Assembly (NCBI GenBank): GCA_023423275.1
Contig: JAFAFW010000046.1
Location: 17,891-81,890 of the forward strand
Length of the DNA: 64,000 nucleotides
Direction of reading: 5' to 3'
Source: Pseudomonadota bacterium
GTDB taxonomy: Bacteria; Pseudomonadota; Alphaproteobacteria; Rhizobiales; Hyphomicrobiaceae
A program made the position numbers and the translations under genes. Below the pieces are notes generated by a model. It ran no database searches. It was not told the origin of the DNA and was given only the letters and a program-made list of their open reading frames with translations. Shown one piece after another: positions 18,487-27,707 of this stretch (positions are counted from its first letter, which is position 1; each line of letters begins with the position of its first letter).

Positions 18487-21276
18487 TCACAGTCTCGGCA
18501 TCAGAACATAGAGGCCGATGACGTCGACCGGCGTGACAGCCTCCACCTTCACCGCGGCCCTGGACCCAAGGGCCTGACGCACGCGCGTGTGATCATCAGC
18601 CAGAACGGCTGCTCGCTCCGAGGCGTAGGCGTTGAGCGCGGCACGGAGTTCGGGAAGGCCTGCGATCGCTTTGGAAATCTGCTCGCCGCGCACGCGATCG
18701 GAAATGTTGCCGCTCAAGGCTTCAAAGAGTGCGAATGCGGTTTCGCCGTCGGCCGCGCGTTTGGCGCCGTGGAAGGCGATCGCAGCCGCTTCCTCGGCCA
18801 TGGCGAATTGCGGGCCAAGCTTTCCCCGCGAGTCGATGCGGTGGCGAATGCGCAGCAGGAGTAATGTCGTTACGGCGATGACGCCATCGGCTTCCCACAC
18901 CCCGCAGCGCGGCAGCGTCGACGGCACGTCCTGTAACGCATTCCCATCGAGCGCAGACTCAAGGAAGGACTCGGCAAGTATGCTCGACAACGGGTGTGCG
19001 CGGTGAATGGAGATGAAGCCTGCGCGCGGACGGGCATCAAAAGCGATCTTAAGCGGTTTGGGCGACGCGGTCTCATCGAGAAGACCCTCGGCCTGAAAGC
19101 GCTCCTTCAAAAGATCGGGGGCGAGGTGAAGCGGTGCGGAATAGCCTCCTTTCACTTCTGTCATTGCGGCATTGAGGCGAGCCAGGGCGCGAGCGACGAA
19201 ACGCTCGGCATCCTCGAAGCTGCCAAGAGCCCGCCGCGTTGCGTTCCACTCGGGAAGAACCTCGTCTGGTTTCAAAGTCCTCTGCGCGAAGATCGTTCGG
19301 GATTTCTTCTCAGCCTCGAAGGCGTTGGTCCAGGCGAGATCAATGTCCTTGGCCGCCTGGCTGTCCGCGACGGTAAAATCGAGTAAGAGCTGGCTTTCCT
19401 GTCTGGCGCGGAGCAGCACGGCCGACATAAGCGCCTGGGTGAGGCTGCCGCCTTGATCCGGCATCGGCACGCGCACGCCTGTTTGCTTCTCGATGGCCTG
19501 CGCCTTGCGCAGAATGACTTCCAGAACCGCGCCGTCGACGGGATTGTTCTCGCCATACAGCAACACAGTGCTGACGGATGGGCTCTTCTGGCCGAAGCGA
19601 TCGACCCGCCCTTCTCTTTGCTGATGGCGCGTCGGGTTCCAGGACAGGTCGTAGTGGATGACGGCATCAAAATATGCCTGCAGGTTCACGCCTTCCGAGA
19701 GGCAGTCGGTTGCTACGAGAATACGCTTGTCGTGCTCGCCAAGCGCTTCGACGCGGGCTTCGCGATCGTCGGACGGCAACGTGCCAGTAACCGCCTCGAC
19801 CTTGAACTGCTTGAAAGCAGCCTGCAAAGCTGCGGCAACGGCCTCCGCCGTGGCTATGTAGCGGCAGAAGATGATCGGCGAATAGCCCTCACCCGTAAGC
19901 TTTTTCGCGATGCTGACGAGAGCCGCGAATTTTGGGTCGCGATCCATGTCCGCGGCGAGAGCCTTGGCCTTAGCAATCAGGCCGGCCAATCGTGGATCTT
20001 CAATAGCGGCGCCTGGTTCGCGATCGTCCTCGGCGGTGTCTTCGTCATCGAGGGCACGTGCCGCAAGCTCGTCAACCTCCGTCTCGTCGCCTTCTACGAG
20101 TGCACGCGTAAGGAGCGCCCGCGCGGCGGCGGCCGGACTCGAGCCAACACAGCGCATCAGGGCGAGCGTGCCCCAGAAAGCAAGTCTGCGGCGGCGATCT
20201 CCCTCCTGGGCTTCAACGACCTCGGCGCAATATCTGATGACGTCGGAATAGAAGGTCTCGTAGGCGCCGGTGAGACGGTATTTGATCTCGGCGGAGCGCT
20301 TGTCTGGAAAGAGGCCCGGTTCTTTCCAATCCTTAATGTCCTCGCGCCGCCTTTGGATGAAATATCCAGCCAGGCGCTCGCGAAGTGCTCGATGATGATC
20401 GCCGGATACTTCTCCAAGCGAAGCAAAATCCGGATGAAGCAATCCAAGAAGATTGTGAAACGCCTCATCATCGCCGGAATGTGGTGTGGCGGTGAGCATG
20501 ACGATGTTGCGATCAGGTTTCTGAGCGAGCTTGCTCAGAAGCTCGAAGCGCCGATGGCGCCCTTTGCCGCCGGAGACGGCAGCATGGGCCTCATCGACCA
20601 CGACCGTGTCGGGGCAGGCGCGCAGGAAATCGTCGAGACGCCGGTCGCTCTTGATAAAATCGAGACTGACGACAGTGAACGGATAGGCGTCGAACACGCT
20701 CGTTGTGTTGGGAAGGTCGCGCTCGAGGCGTGCCGCCTCGGCAGCCGTCACCGGCGTTGCATTGATAGAGAACTTCTGGTCGAGTTCTCCTGTCCACTGC
20801 TCGACGAGATGCGGCGGGCAAAGGATCGAAAAGCGGTCAATGTCGCCTCTGTCGAGCAACTCGCGCAGGACCATGCCGGCTTCGATCGTCTTGCCGATTC
20901 CAACATCATCGGCAATCAGGAGTCGGGCGGTCTCCTGCCGCAGCGCCATCATGAGCGGGGCAAGCTGATAGGCCCGCGGCTCAAAATTGATGCGCCCTGC
21001 GCTTCGAAACGGACCGGCGCCGCGACGCAGCGACAGCCGCAGCGCGTCGCGCAGAAGAAGTGCGGCCTCCCTCGGTCCCGTCCTGTCACCTTTGGGAGGA
21101 GCAAAAGAAGCGGGACCGATCGGGTCCGTCTCAAGCTCCGGAATGACGGTTTCCGCGTCTTCCTCCGAGCCAGTCAGGGGCCGCAGACGTAACGTCTCGC
21201 CGGACGAAAGTACGATCCACTCGCGCCCTCTGGCCCGTACCAGTTCACCTGCGGAAAAATTCGCGGTCACGCTCAT
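18487..21276 (-). CDS. SNF2-family DEAD/DEAH helicase (DrmD-like)
   Basis: A 929-aa SF2 helicase/translocase. It has Walker A DDVGIGKT (about 123-130), DEAH (228-231), TATPHSG (motif III region) and REGRVDRFGQK (motif VI), the last typical of SNF2/RapA-like proteins. The overall form matches DrmD of class 1 DISARM. Its ATG overlaps the stop of the upstream giant helicase by one base (TGATG). Together with the methylase and the DUF1998 helicase it forms the core of the presumed defence system. Confidence 0.88.
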   Translation of the reverse strand: MSVTANFSAGELVRARGREWIVLSSGETLRLRPLTGSEEDAETVIPELETDPIGPASFAPPKGDRTGPREAALLLRDALRLSLRRGAGPFRSAGRINFEPRAYQLAPLMMALRQETARLLIADDVGIGKTIEAGMVLRELLDRGDIDRFSILCPPHLVEQWTGELDQKFSINATPVTAAEAARLERDLPNTTSVFDAYPFTVVSLDFIKSDRRLDDFLRACPDTVVVDEAHAAVSGGKGRHRRFELLSKLAQKPDRNIVMLTATPHSGDDEAFHNLLGLLHPDFASLGEVSGDHHRALRERLAGYFIQRRREDIKDWKEPGLFPDKRSAEIKYRLTGAYETFYSDVIRYCAEVVEAQEGDRRRRLAFWGTLALMRCVGSSPAAAARALLTRALVEGDETEVDELAARALDDEDTAEDDREPGAAIEDPRLAGLIAKAKALAADMDRDPKFAALVSIAKKLTGEGYSPIIFCRYIATAEAVAAALQAAFKQFKVEAVTGTLPSDDREARVEALGEHDKRILVATDCLSEGVNLQAYFDAVIHYDLSWNPTRHQQREGRVDRFGQKSPSVSTVLLYGENNPVDGAVLEVILRKAQAIEKQTGVRVPMPDQGGSLTQALMSAVLLRARQESQLLLDFTVADSQAAKDIDLAWTNAFEAEKKSRTIFAQRTLKPDEVLPEWNATRRALGSFEDAERFVARALARLNAAMTEVKGGYSAPLHLAPDLLKERFQAEGLLDETASPKPLKIAFDARPRAGFISIHRAHPLSSILAESFLESALDGNALQDVPSTLPRCGVWEADGVIAVTTLLLLRIRHRIDSRGKLGPQFAMAEEAAAIAFHGAKRAADGETAFALFEALSGNISDRVRGEQISKAIAGLPELRAALNAYASERAAVLADDHTRVRQALGSRAAVKVEAVTPVDVIGLYVLMPRL

Positions 21277-24200
21277 CAGGCGCCCCCGTTGATCAGGGCT
21301 GCGAGGCCGGCGATCGCCTGTGCGCGCTCGTTCGCTGCGCTCGGCAGCACGACGAGACGGACGCCTTTCGCGGCGAGCTGAGCTTCGAGCTTGTCGGAAA
21401 AGTCAGCCTGGTTCACGGCAGCGACGCGCACGGAGCGCCATACATAGGGAATGGAAATGCCGTCGAGATGCAGAGGTTCGGGATCGGGGGGCGGGCAACC
21501 GTCGAGACTCTCATCGGGAGATGAGGCTGCTGTCTCTTGCGGGACGGCAAAAGCAAGGCGGGTCAACGCTTTCAGCGCATGCAGGTTGTGCGTGTTACGA
21601 CGCTCAATAAACTCATGATCGGGTTGATTGAAGTACGAGAGGAGGCAGCGATAACAACCGGCCACGCAGTGGGCGTTTGCATCCGCGACAAGCGCTTCGG
21701 GGCCGTTCTTACTGGCTGCATCAAAGCTCTCGGGCCTGTAATGCATGATGGAGAGAGCTTCGCGCGCAACGGCGCCAAAAGCATTTATGTCGTGAATGAG
21801 CCGTGAAAGAGCCCCTGCTCCACCTTCGACAGCCTCGTAGAAGAACAGCGCCTTCCGGTCCTTTCGGCTCGGAGTGGGTTCGGCAAGGACCTCTCCTTCT
21901 TCGAGCTGGAAGACCGTTTCGATGCCTCGCGTGAGCGCGTGTTGGATTGTTGCCAGCACGACGTCGCGCGCATCGCCGAGTTCTGCGAGCCATGCTGTCG
22001 GAAACCTGATGAGTAGCGCGTTCTTGTGATCCTCGACGACGGGTGTGATTTTCTGCCTGACCTTGAGAGGGGACGGAGTATCGTCGTCCTGCTCTCCCGG
22101 TGCGCTCGCCCAATAGCCGCTCTTGGCATCGATCCAGAAGCCAATGTCACTTTCCTCTTGTCTCCGCCGGAGCCCTTTGTTGATTCGTCGAACCGTGGAT
22201 GCAGGCGCAAAAGTCGCGGTGAGGACTTCGCCATCGCCGTCGCAAAGGGCCCGGGCAATCATCGCGCCCGCGCGATGGAAGGAGAAGGTGGTCTGGAGGT
22301 CAAATCCCTGACGTCGGCGCTCCTCGTCGTTGGCCGTAATGCGCTCGGCCTGTTTCGTTCCGACGTTGTCGATGCGATGAAGCTGCTGAATAAGGTTGGC
22401 GTGACTGAGGGGGTGCCTGCAAACATGGCACTCCTCCGGCGGTTCGTCGTCATGGCCCGCGCCGCACATCGGGCAGATGGCAACGCTGAACGTAGGCAGG
22501 AGTCCTTCCGGACCGCTGCCGACCTCCTTGAGCAGCGCGCGGTCCACGCGGTAAGCGCGCCCTTCGTGATAAACGAGGCTCCGGGGTCCGAATTCAGAGA
22601 TGGCGAGGAAACGCGCGCGTTGAATGTAGCGCTGGCCCTTTCCTCCCTGACCGCCTGGGACGAAAGCCATCAATGGCAGGCGCGGGAAGTTGTATCCTGG
22701 GAGGAAGCCTTCGGTCGCAAGATAGCGATAGACGTAGAAATCCGAGCCCTGACTCTCGCCGCCCCTTATAAGGAGCTTAACCTGGGTATTGCCGGCAACC
22801 TGGCGTGCTTCAGCAGAGCGGCGCTCATCCGCAGAGATGGAGTAGTCTTTGAGTGTCGCGGTGGCGTCCTCAATCTGGCGCTCAGCGGCAGCCAAGAGGT
22901 CGCGCCATCGTTGGAACGAATTGGCGAAGCGTTCGGGCGCCGCCGCGACGACGCTCTTGGCGCGATCTTCAATAGAAGTGAGCCAGGGCGGTGTATCCTG
23001 ATAGTCCTGCTTTAACGCCGACAGAATGGCGAGCACCCGCGTCTCGGCGGTCTTCCGCGCGGCCTCTGAGGTCAAATGATCCGCGTAGTCATTCAGAAGC
23101 GACTTCGCCGGGCCCGCCATATCAAGATTGTCGGCAATAGAGGGCTTAAGAGCGACGCCGGTTGCAGCCAGCCATTCGGCATTGAGATGACTGTCCACGA
23201 GGTCGGGGTTGGTCAGATCGATTGATGGCGGTCGCACCACACCGTGAACTACAGCGCGCGGGTCGGCGAAGAAATACTGGTCGTGCGGACTCTGCGCGGC
23301 ACAATAGGTGACGACGAGTGCCGCCTGCCCACTGCGACCGGCGCGACCGCTGCGCTGTGCATAGTTTGCGGGCGTAGGCGGGACGTTCCGCATGTAGACC
23401 ACGTTCATCGACGATATGTCGACGCCGAGCTCCATGGTCGGCGAACAGAAGAGCGTCGGCAGGAATCCGCTGTCTTCACGCAGCTCTCGCAAGCGATCGG
23501 CATTATCGGCCAGCTCCTTTTGGTCGTCAGCTTCGTATCTGAACCGGCACTCGCGCATTTCCCTCAATTCGCTCTCGACCTGCGCCGTATGCTCGCGCCC
23601 CTCCAGGCCGAATAGGGCGTGGCCTCCAGATGAGAGAAGTTCTGCAATCTGCTCGTAGAGGGATCGGAAGAACTGATTGTCGCGCCCTGGACGCCCGATG
23701 GATGGTCCGCGCTTGAAAGCGATGGCGGACCCAATCAGGCGCCAGCCATCCTCGTCCACCGGGGAGGCAACTTGGGTGGCTATCCCGTAGTTGGCGGCGG
23801 CCTTCAAAAGTACATCAACAATCTCTGCGACTTGCCTCGTCGTGGCGCGCTGACCATTGAAGATCAGCTTTTTGAGGTCCCGGCCAACGGCACTTTGCGG
23901 ACTACCGCGCAGGATAAGGGCTTCATCGCGTGCGCGGATCTCCCGCCTCTTGGGAGGCTTTGGGACGAATGTCACTGATGCGGTGTAGCGCTCCTCATCC
24001 AGACTCCAGGGTGGTTTGATGGTGCTGCGCATGCGTGCAGCCAAGCTCTCGATCTTCACGCGGTCCAGGGCATCGGTTTCGACGGCCAGCCCCTTGCGCA
24101 TGGCATCGAAGACAACGCGGGCGGCCTGAAGCCGCTCTGCGTTGGAGGCCGCCGCCAACAAGGCGGAGCCGGCGAACAGCGGATCGTCTTCAACCATCTC

Positions 24201-26498
24201 GTCAAGGGAGACATAGGACGCTTCGATGAGACCGAGATCTTCAAGATTGGGGTTGGTGAAGCGCCAACCGCGACGTTGGTCGACCCAGAAGCGGTGCGCC
24301 AGGGCTGCACGGATGGACCTCTCGGCGTCAATCAGGTTGGCTCCCTTGAGATCCTGCTCGAAGAGCCATTCGGATCGGCGTGCTTTGTTGGCTCCAAGAA
24401 ATCCGAGCGCAGTCTGGATGGCATGACCGGCCGCGTCATCAACCAAGCCATCCGGACGTTGGGCGAGCGCGCACAGGATTGCGCCGCGCAGCAGAGTGAC
24501 GAAGATGAAATCGTTGAAGTGGCCGGCCTGAAGGGCCGCATCCTGGCGATTGTCCGTGAAGGCCAGGAGCTTGCGGGTCGTCTCCTTGAGTGGAGAATGA
24601 GGATTGTTCATCCATCGCAGAATCGAGCTCACGATTATGGTCGTGGCGGAGCTGCGCCCTTCGGCGCTGAGAGACGCGAGCCTGTTAATGTCGCGAGTCG
24701 AATCCGCGTGCGCATCACCGCAGGTTGGACAGAATTTGAACCGGCCGGGAAGAAACCACGCGCGACGTCCGCCCGGTTCGCACCGTCCATCGGGGTGGAC
24801 GCTCAGCAATACCGCCCGGCTCTTGCGATAGGTGGATTTGAGGCGCAGATCTCCTGACGAAGTCTCCTCAAGCCAGGAATCCGGATAGTCCTCGTCGCGT
24901 CCTTCGAAGTCGAACGGTCCATCCACGGGCTCCGGCATGACAAAGCCCCACTGGCTGGACTCACCGATGGCCTCATCGTCGTCATTGGCGGGAATGTCGT
25001 CGATCTCGCGCTTCTCAATGCGCTTCTCACCGTGAGAAGTTATCAGGGTGACAGGATGGTGCTCCTGCCAGCACTTGCGGCAGAAGTGCGTGGCGAACAG
25101 ACGCTTCTCCGGATTTTTGGGATCGAATATCTGGCCGTCAAAGGTGACCGTTCGCGAGCCGCTCACATCAAGCGTCGTGTAGAGACGGCCCGCGCCCGAG
25201 ATGAACTGATGGAGCTTGAAGGCAAAGAGCGGCTCGGGCGCTCCGCCGGAAATACCGCGGTCGCGCTCGGGCAGGCTGTACGCCAGGAGCGCGCGCTTCA
25301 GGGCACGGACGCACTGATCGAGGGACTTGTTGGATTCTTCAGCGAGACGTTGAGATGCAGCGCTGATGGAGAGGGGCGACGCCCGCTCGGGCTTGCTGTT
25401 CACGACCTTGAGACCGAGCCGAGTCTCGACCCAGATCGCTAGGGCGTCCTTTGCTATTTCCGCGTTTGACTTGCCTGCATAGGGATCGCCCGATGCGGCG
25501 CGGTCCACGGCCTGGCCAAGGTCGGACAGGCCGGTATCCGCGCTGCGCTCAGGATCGGTCGCGCGACGCAGTGTTTCGGTTATGATAGCGTCGCGAGCGA
25601 TCTTCGTCCCGAAGAGGCGGGATGCAACGTCCGCAACGATCTGGTTCCGATCGCCGTGGGTGTCCTCGCTGGCCATAGTGGCGGAGGTCCCGATGCAGAT
25701 CGGCGGTCTCTTGGGATCTCCGATCCGGGCTCGCAACCGGCGCATGAGCATCGCCACGTCCGCGCCTTGCCTGCCCCGATACGTATGGAGTTCATCCAGA
25801 ACGATAAAGCGGAGTCCGCGACAATTCTCAATGACGGTCTTGTCGAGCTCCGACTGCCGCGTCATCAACAGCTCGAGCATCATGAAGTTCGTCAGCAGTA
25901 TATCGGGCGGGTTGCTCTTGATCCGCTCACGCTCCTCGGAGGTTTCCTGGCCCGTATAGCGAGCGTAGGTGACGCGCACGCCGCCATGATCGGTATCAAG
26001 GAATCTCTTGAGCTCCTCGCGTTGGCTATTGGCGAGGGCGTTCATCGGATAGATCACAATCGCGCGCGTCGACTGTGCTTCGCCGTTCCGCCTAGCCTTG
26101 ATGATGGCGTCTACGATGGGAATGAAAAAGCAAAGAGATTTTCCCGAGCCCGTTCCGGTCGTAACGACGTAGCTCTTGCCGTCGAGCGCAAGTCCGATCG
26201 CCTGTTCCTGGTGACGACGGAGTTTAAGACTCTTGTCGCTGGCGTCAGCGGGAGCTTTGGCGTTCGTGAATATCCTGGCACAGTCCTCTGAAAGACCATC
26301 GGGACTGACCAGTTCTCGAAGCGTGCCCCCATCCTCATAGTGCGGGTTGATCTGAATGAGGGGTTCGGGCCAGAACGGCCGACCGCAGTAAAGCTCGTCG
26401 ACCTTACCCTGCAGCTCGCTGGAGCGGATGCGCGTGAACGAGCGCGCAAAGGCCGCATATTGATCCAGCAGTTTTTCATCCAGGTTGAATACATCCAT
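21276..26498 (-). CDS. giant SF2 helicase with DUF1998-type C terminus (DruE/DrmAB-like)
   Basis: A 1740-aa protein. The N-terminal helicase core has TGTGSGKS (about 114-121) and DELH (about 235-238), with QRSGRAGRSGQ motif VI later. A Cys cluster (CPMCG...CHVC, about 1341-1361) and a C-terminal CVAGCYRCLLSYFNQ (from about 1611) match the MZB/DUF1998 region. Such helicase-DUF1998 proteins occur as DruE in Druantia and as separate DrmA and DrmB in DISARM. The ATG at 26498 is preferred because it starts 14 nt after the upstream gene; an upstream start at 26669 would overlap that gene by 157 nt. C-terminal residues 1680-1740 are of unknown function. Confidence 0.87.
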   Translation of the reverse strand: MDVFNLDEKLLDQYAAFARSFTRIRSSELQGKVDELYCGRPFWPEPLIQINPHYEDGGTLRELVSPDGLSEDCARIFTNAKAPADASDKSLKLRRHQEQAIGLALDGKSYVVTTGTGSGKSLCFFIPIVDAIIKARRNGEAQSTRAIVIYPMNALANSQREELKRFLDTDHGGVRVTYARYTGQETSEERERIKSNPPDILLTNFMMLELLMTRQSELDKTVIENCRGLRFIVLDELHTYRGRQGADVAMLMRRLRARIGDPKRPPICIGTSATMASEDTHGDRNQIVADVASRLFGTKIARDAIITETLRRATDPERSADTGLSDLGQAVDRAASGDPYAGKSNAEIAKDALAIWVETRLGLKVVNSKPERASPLSISAASQRLAEESNKSLDQCVRALKRALLAYSLPERDRGISGGAPEPLFAFKLHQFISGAGRLYTTLDVSGSRTVTFDGQIFDPKNPEKRLFATHFCRKCWQEHHPVTLITSHGEKRIEKREIDDIPANDDDEAIGESSQWGFVMPEPVDGPFDFEGRDEDYPDSWLEETSSGDLRLKSTYRKSRAVLLSVHPDGRCEPGGRRAWFLPGRFKFCPTCGDAHADSTRDINRLASLSAEGRSSATTIIVSSILRWMNNPHSPLKETTRKLLAFTDNRQDAALQAGHFNDFIFVTLLRGAILCALAQRPDGLVDDAAGHAIQTALGFLGANKARRSEWLFEQDLKGANLIDAERSIRAALAHRFWVDQRRGWRFTNPNLEDLGLIEASYVSLDEMVEDDPLFAGSALLAAASNAERLQAARVVFDAMRKGLAVETDALDRVKIESLAARMRSTIKPPWSLDEERYTASVTFVPKPPKRREIRARDEALILRGSPQSAVGRDLKKLIFNGQRATTRQVAEIVDVLLKAAANYGIATQVASPVDEDGWRLIGSAIAFKRGPSIGRPGRDNQFFRSLYEQIAELLSSGGHALFGLEGREHTAQVESELREMRECRFRYEADDQKELADNADRLRELREDSGFLPTLFCSPTMELGVDISSMNVVYMRNVPPTPANYAQRSGRAGRSGQAALVVTYCAAQSPHDQYFFADPRAVVHGVVRPPSIDLTNPDLVDSHLNAEWLAATGVALKPSIADNLDMAGPAKSLLNDYADHLTSEAARKTAETRVLAILSALKQDYQDTPPWLTSIEDRAKSVVAAAPERFANSFQRWRDLLAAAERQIEDATATLKDYSISADERRSAEARQVAGNTQVKLLIRGGESQGSDFYVYRYLATEGFLPGYNFPRLPLMAFVPGGQGGKGQRYIQRARFLAISEFGPRSLVYHEGRAYRVDRALLKEVGSGPEGLLPTFSVAICPMCGAGHDDEPPEECHVCRHPLSHANLIQQLHRIDNVGTKQAERITANDEERRRQGFDLQTTFSFHRAGAMIARALCDGDGEVLTATFAPASTVRRINKGLRRRQEESDIGFWIDAKSGYWASAPGEQDDDTPSPLKVRQKITPVVEDHKNALLIRFPTAWLAELGDARDVVLATIQHALTRGIETVFQLEEGEVLAEPTPSRKDRKALFFYEAVEGGAGALSRLIHDINAFGAVAREALSIMHYRPESFDAASKNGPEALVADANAHCVAGCYRCLLSYFNQPDHEFIERRNTHNLHALKALTRLAFAVPQETAASSPDESLDGCPPPDPEPLHLDGISIPYVWRSVRVAAVNQADFSDKLEAQLAAKGVRLVVLPSAANERAQAIAGLAALINGGA

Positions 26499-26512
26499 GA
26501 GCGCCCTCGATT

Positions 26513-26839
26513 TCACGTAACCGCCTTGGTTCGGCTTGGCGCCGATTGGGAAATGAATTGCGCTTTTGTTGGAAGGCGGCGGACTGAAGAACCCAAATGC
26601 TTCTGAGCTTGGTGCAGATCGTAAGCTGCCTGCAAATTCAACCAGAACTCCGGTCTTGTACCAAACCAATGTGCGAGGCGTAGGGCCGTATCCCCGGTAA
26701 TCGCGCGTTTGCAGTTGATGATCTGGCTGATGCGGTTCGGAGGGACGTCGATCTGGCGAGCCAACTCGGTCGGCGAAACGCTGAGCGCCGTGAGTTCATC
26801 GGCAAGAACTTTGCCGGGATGTAAGGCTGGACGTGGCAT
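26513..26839 (-). CDS. higA: orphan HigA-family antitoxin / XRE regulator
   Basis: A 108-aa XRE-type protein. It begins PRPALHPGKVLADEL and contains the HTH SPTELARQIDVPPNRISQII and the HigA-specific GDTALRLAHWFGTRPEFWLN. HigA proteins bind their promoter and neutralise HigB mRNA-cutting toxins. No higB is seen within the ~150 bp upstream or downstream. It is the first gene of the defence operon, 14 nt before the giant helicase, so it may be an autoregulator of that operon. The ATG at 26839 gives the standard family N terminus. Confidence 0.88.
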   Translation of the reverse strand: MPRPALHPGKVLADELTALSVSPTELARQIDVPPNRISQIINCKRAITGDTALRLAHWFGTRPEFWLNLQAAYDLHQAQKHLGSSVRRLPTKAQFISQSAPSRTKAVT

Positions 26840-26985
26840 AGGGCAGCGCTCCCTGAAGCTGCACCCCGACCATGCCCAGTCATGACGCGTGACGTCAACC
26901 GTCTGCGGAGTATTTGGTGTGGGTGAAATCGGGGCCATTGCTGCTGCTCACGATACAGGAGAGCGGCGGGGCATCCGGCCTTACA

Positions 26986-27486
26986 TTAAGCCGGCTTGGC
27001 GGTTGGCTTCTTGTTGTTGCTGTTGGCCGGAATGATATCCATCGCCTTGGCACGGCGCTCCATGATCTGCACAGGCGTGGCGGAAGACAGAACCGTCCCT
27101 GCCCTCGTCTCGACCTTGGAGCGAAAGGTCTGCTTCAGGGTGTAGTCGTCGCCCTTGAGACGGTCGGCATCCTCTTTCGTGAAGGCCTCGGCACCGGTGA
27201 TGTTGGTGGCCGGGACGTAGCGGTCGGAGCCGAGATTTACGAGCGCAACGCCCTGCTCTTTGATTGCGTCCAGGGATTCCTGCGCCAGCTTCGAGGATTT
27301 GTCGCCGAACTCGATGCGGATGTTGACGCGAGCAGCGTCGATGTCGATGCCCCTCTTTTCCTTCAGCGACTCCTGCGTGCGGGCCTTGTCCTCGTTGCTC
27401 ATCGGGCGGATGAGGCGGATGGTGTCGAGCGGCACCAGCTTGGTTACGCCTTCGTGGGTTGTGTATTTCAGGGAATGGGCAGACAT
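26986..27486 (-). CDS. conserved hypothetical protein of the mobile element
   Basis: A 166-aa soluble, charged protein (starts SAHSLKYTTHEGVTKLVPLD; contains DKARTQESLKEKRGIDI). I do not recognise a domain. No membrane segment or signal peptide is seen. The ATG at 27486 is preceded by AAGGA inside a perfect inverted repeat (27488-27528), so translation or transcription may be controlled there. The tail is Lys-rich (NNKKPTAKPA). Its place between the Rep gene and the defence operon suggests an element-borne regulatory or maintenance role, but that is position only. Confidence 0.6.
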   Translation of the reverse strand: MSAHSLKYTTHEGVTKLVPLDTIRLIRPMSNEDKARTQESLKEKRGIDIDAARVNIRIEFGDKSSKLAQESLDAIKEQGVALVNLGSDRYVPATNITGAEAFTKEDADRLKGDDYTLKQTFRSKVETRAGTVLSSATPVQIMERRAKAMDIIPANSNNKKPTAKPA

Positions 27487-27487
27487 G

Positions 27488-27528
27488 ATCATCCTTCTGG
27501 TAGTTGGGGTTGAACCGCGAAGGATGAT
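27488..27528 (-). promoter_or_regulatory. inverted repeat enclosing the ribosome-binding site
   Basis: Arms ATCATCCTTC (27488-27497) and GAAGGATGAT (27519-27528) are perfectly complementary, 10 bp, with a 21-nt loop. On the minus strand the second copy is the AAGGATGATC ending right before the ATG at 27486, so the ribosome site would be paired in the mRNA. It could be a translational hairpin or a repressor operator. Confidence 0.5.
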
Positions 27529-27707
27529 GCCAAGCTGACGGCTTAAGTCACGATGCACCGCAGCAAACAATTCTATGGAAATAGGACGAGTATCTGCGCG
27601 CGCCTCGCGCTTCAGCTGCACGAGGCTGTTTGTCAACTGCCGGGGCATTGAGGCCAAGGATCTGCCAGCCCGCAAATTCTGACGTGATACATTTTTCCGA
27701 TTTCTGA

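Noticed and set aside
19453..21192. Plus-strand 579-codon frame opposite the SNF2 helicase
   Set aside because: The helicase motifs are on the minus strand; the antisense frame has no recognisable domain.
26840..26985. higB toxin gene partnered with the HigA gene
   Set aside because: The space is too short and neither strand has a HigB-like frame.
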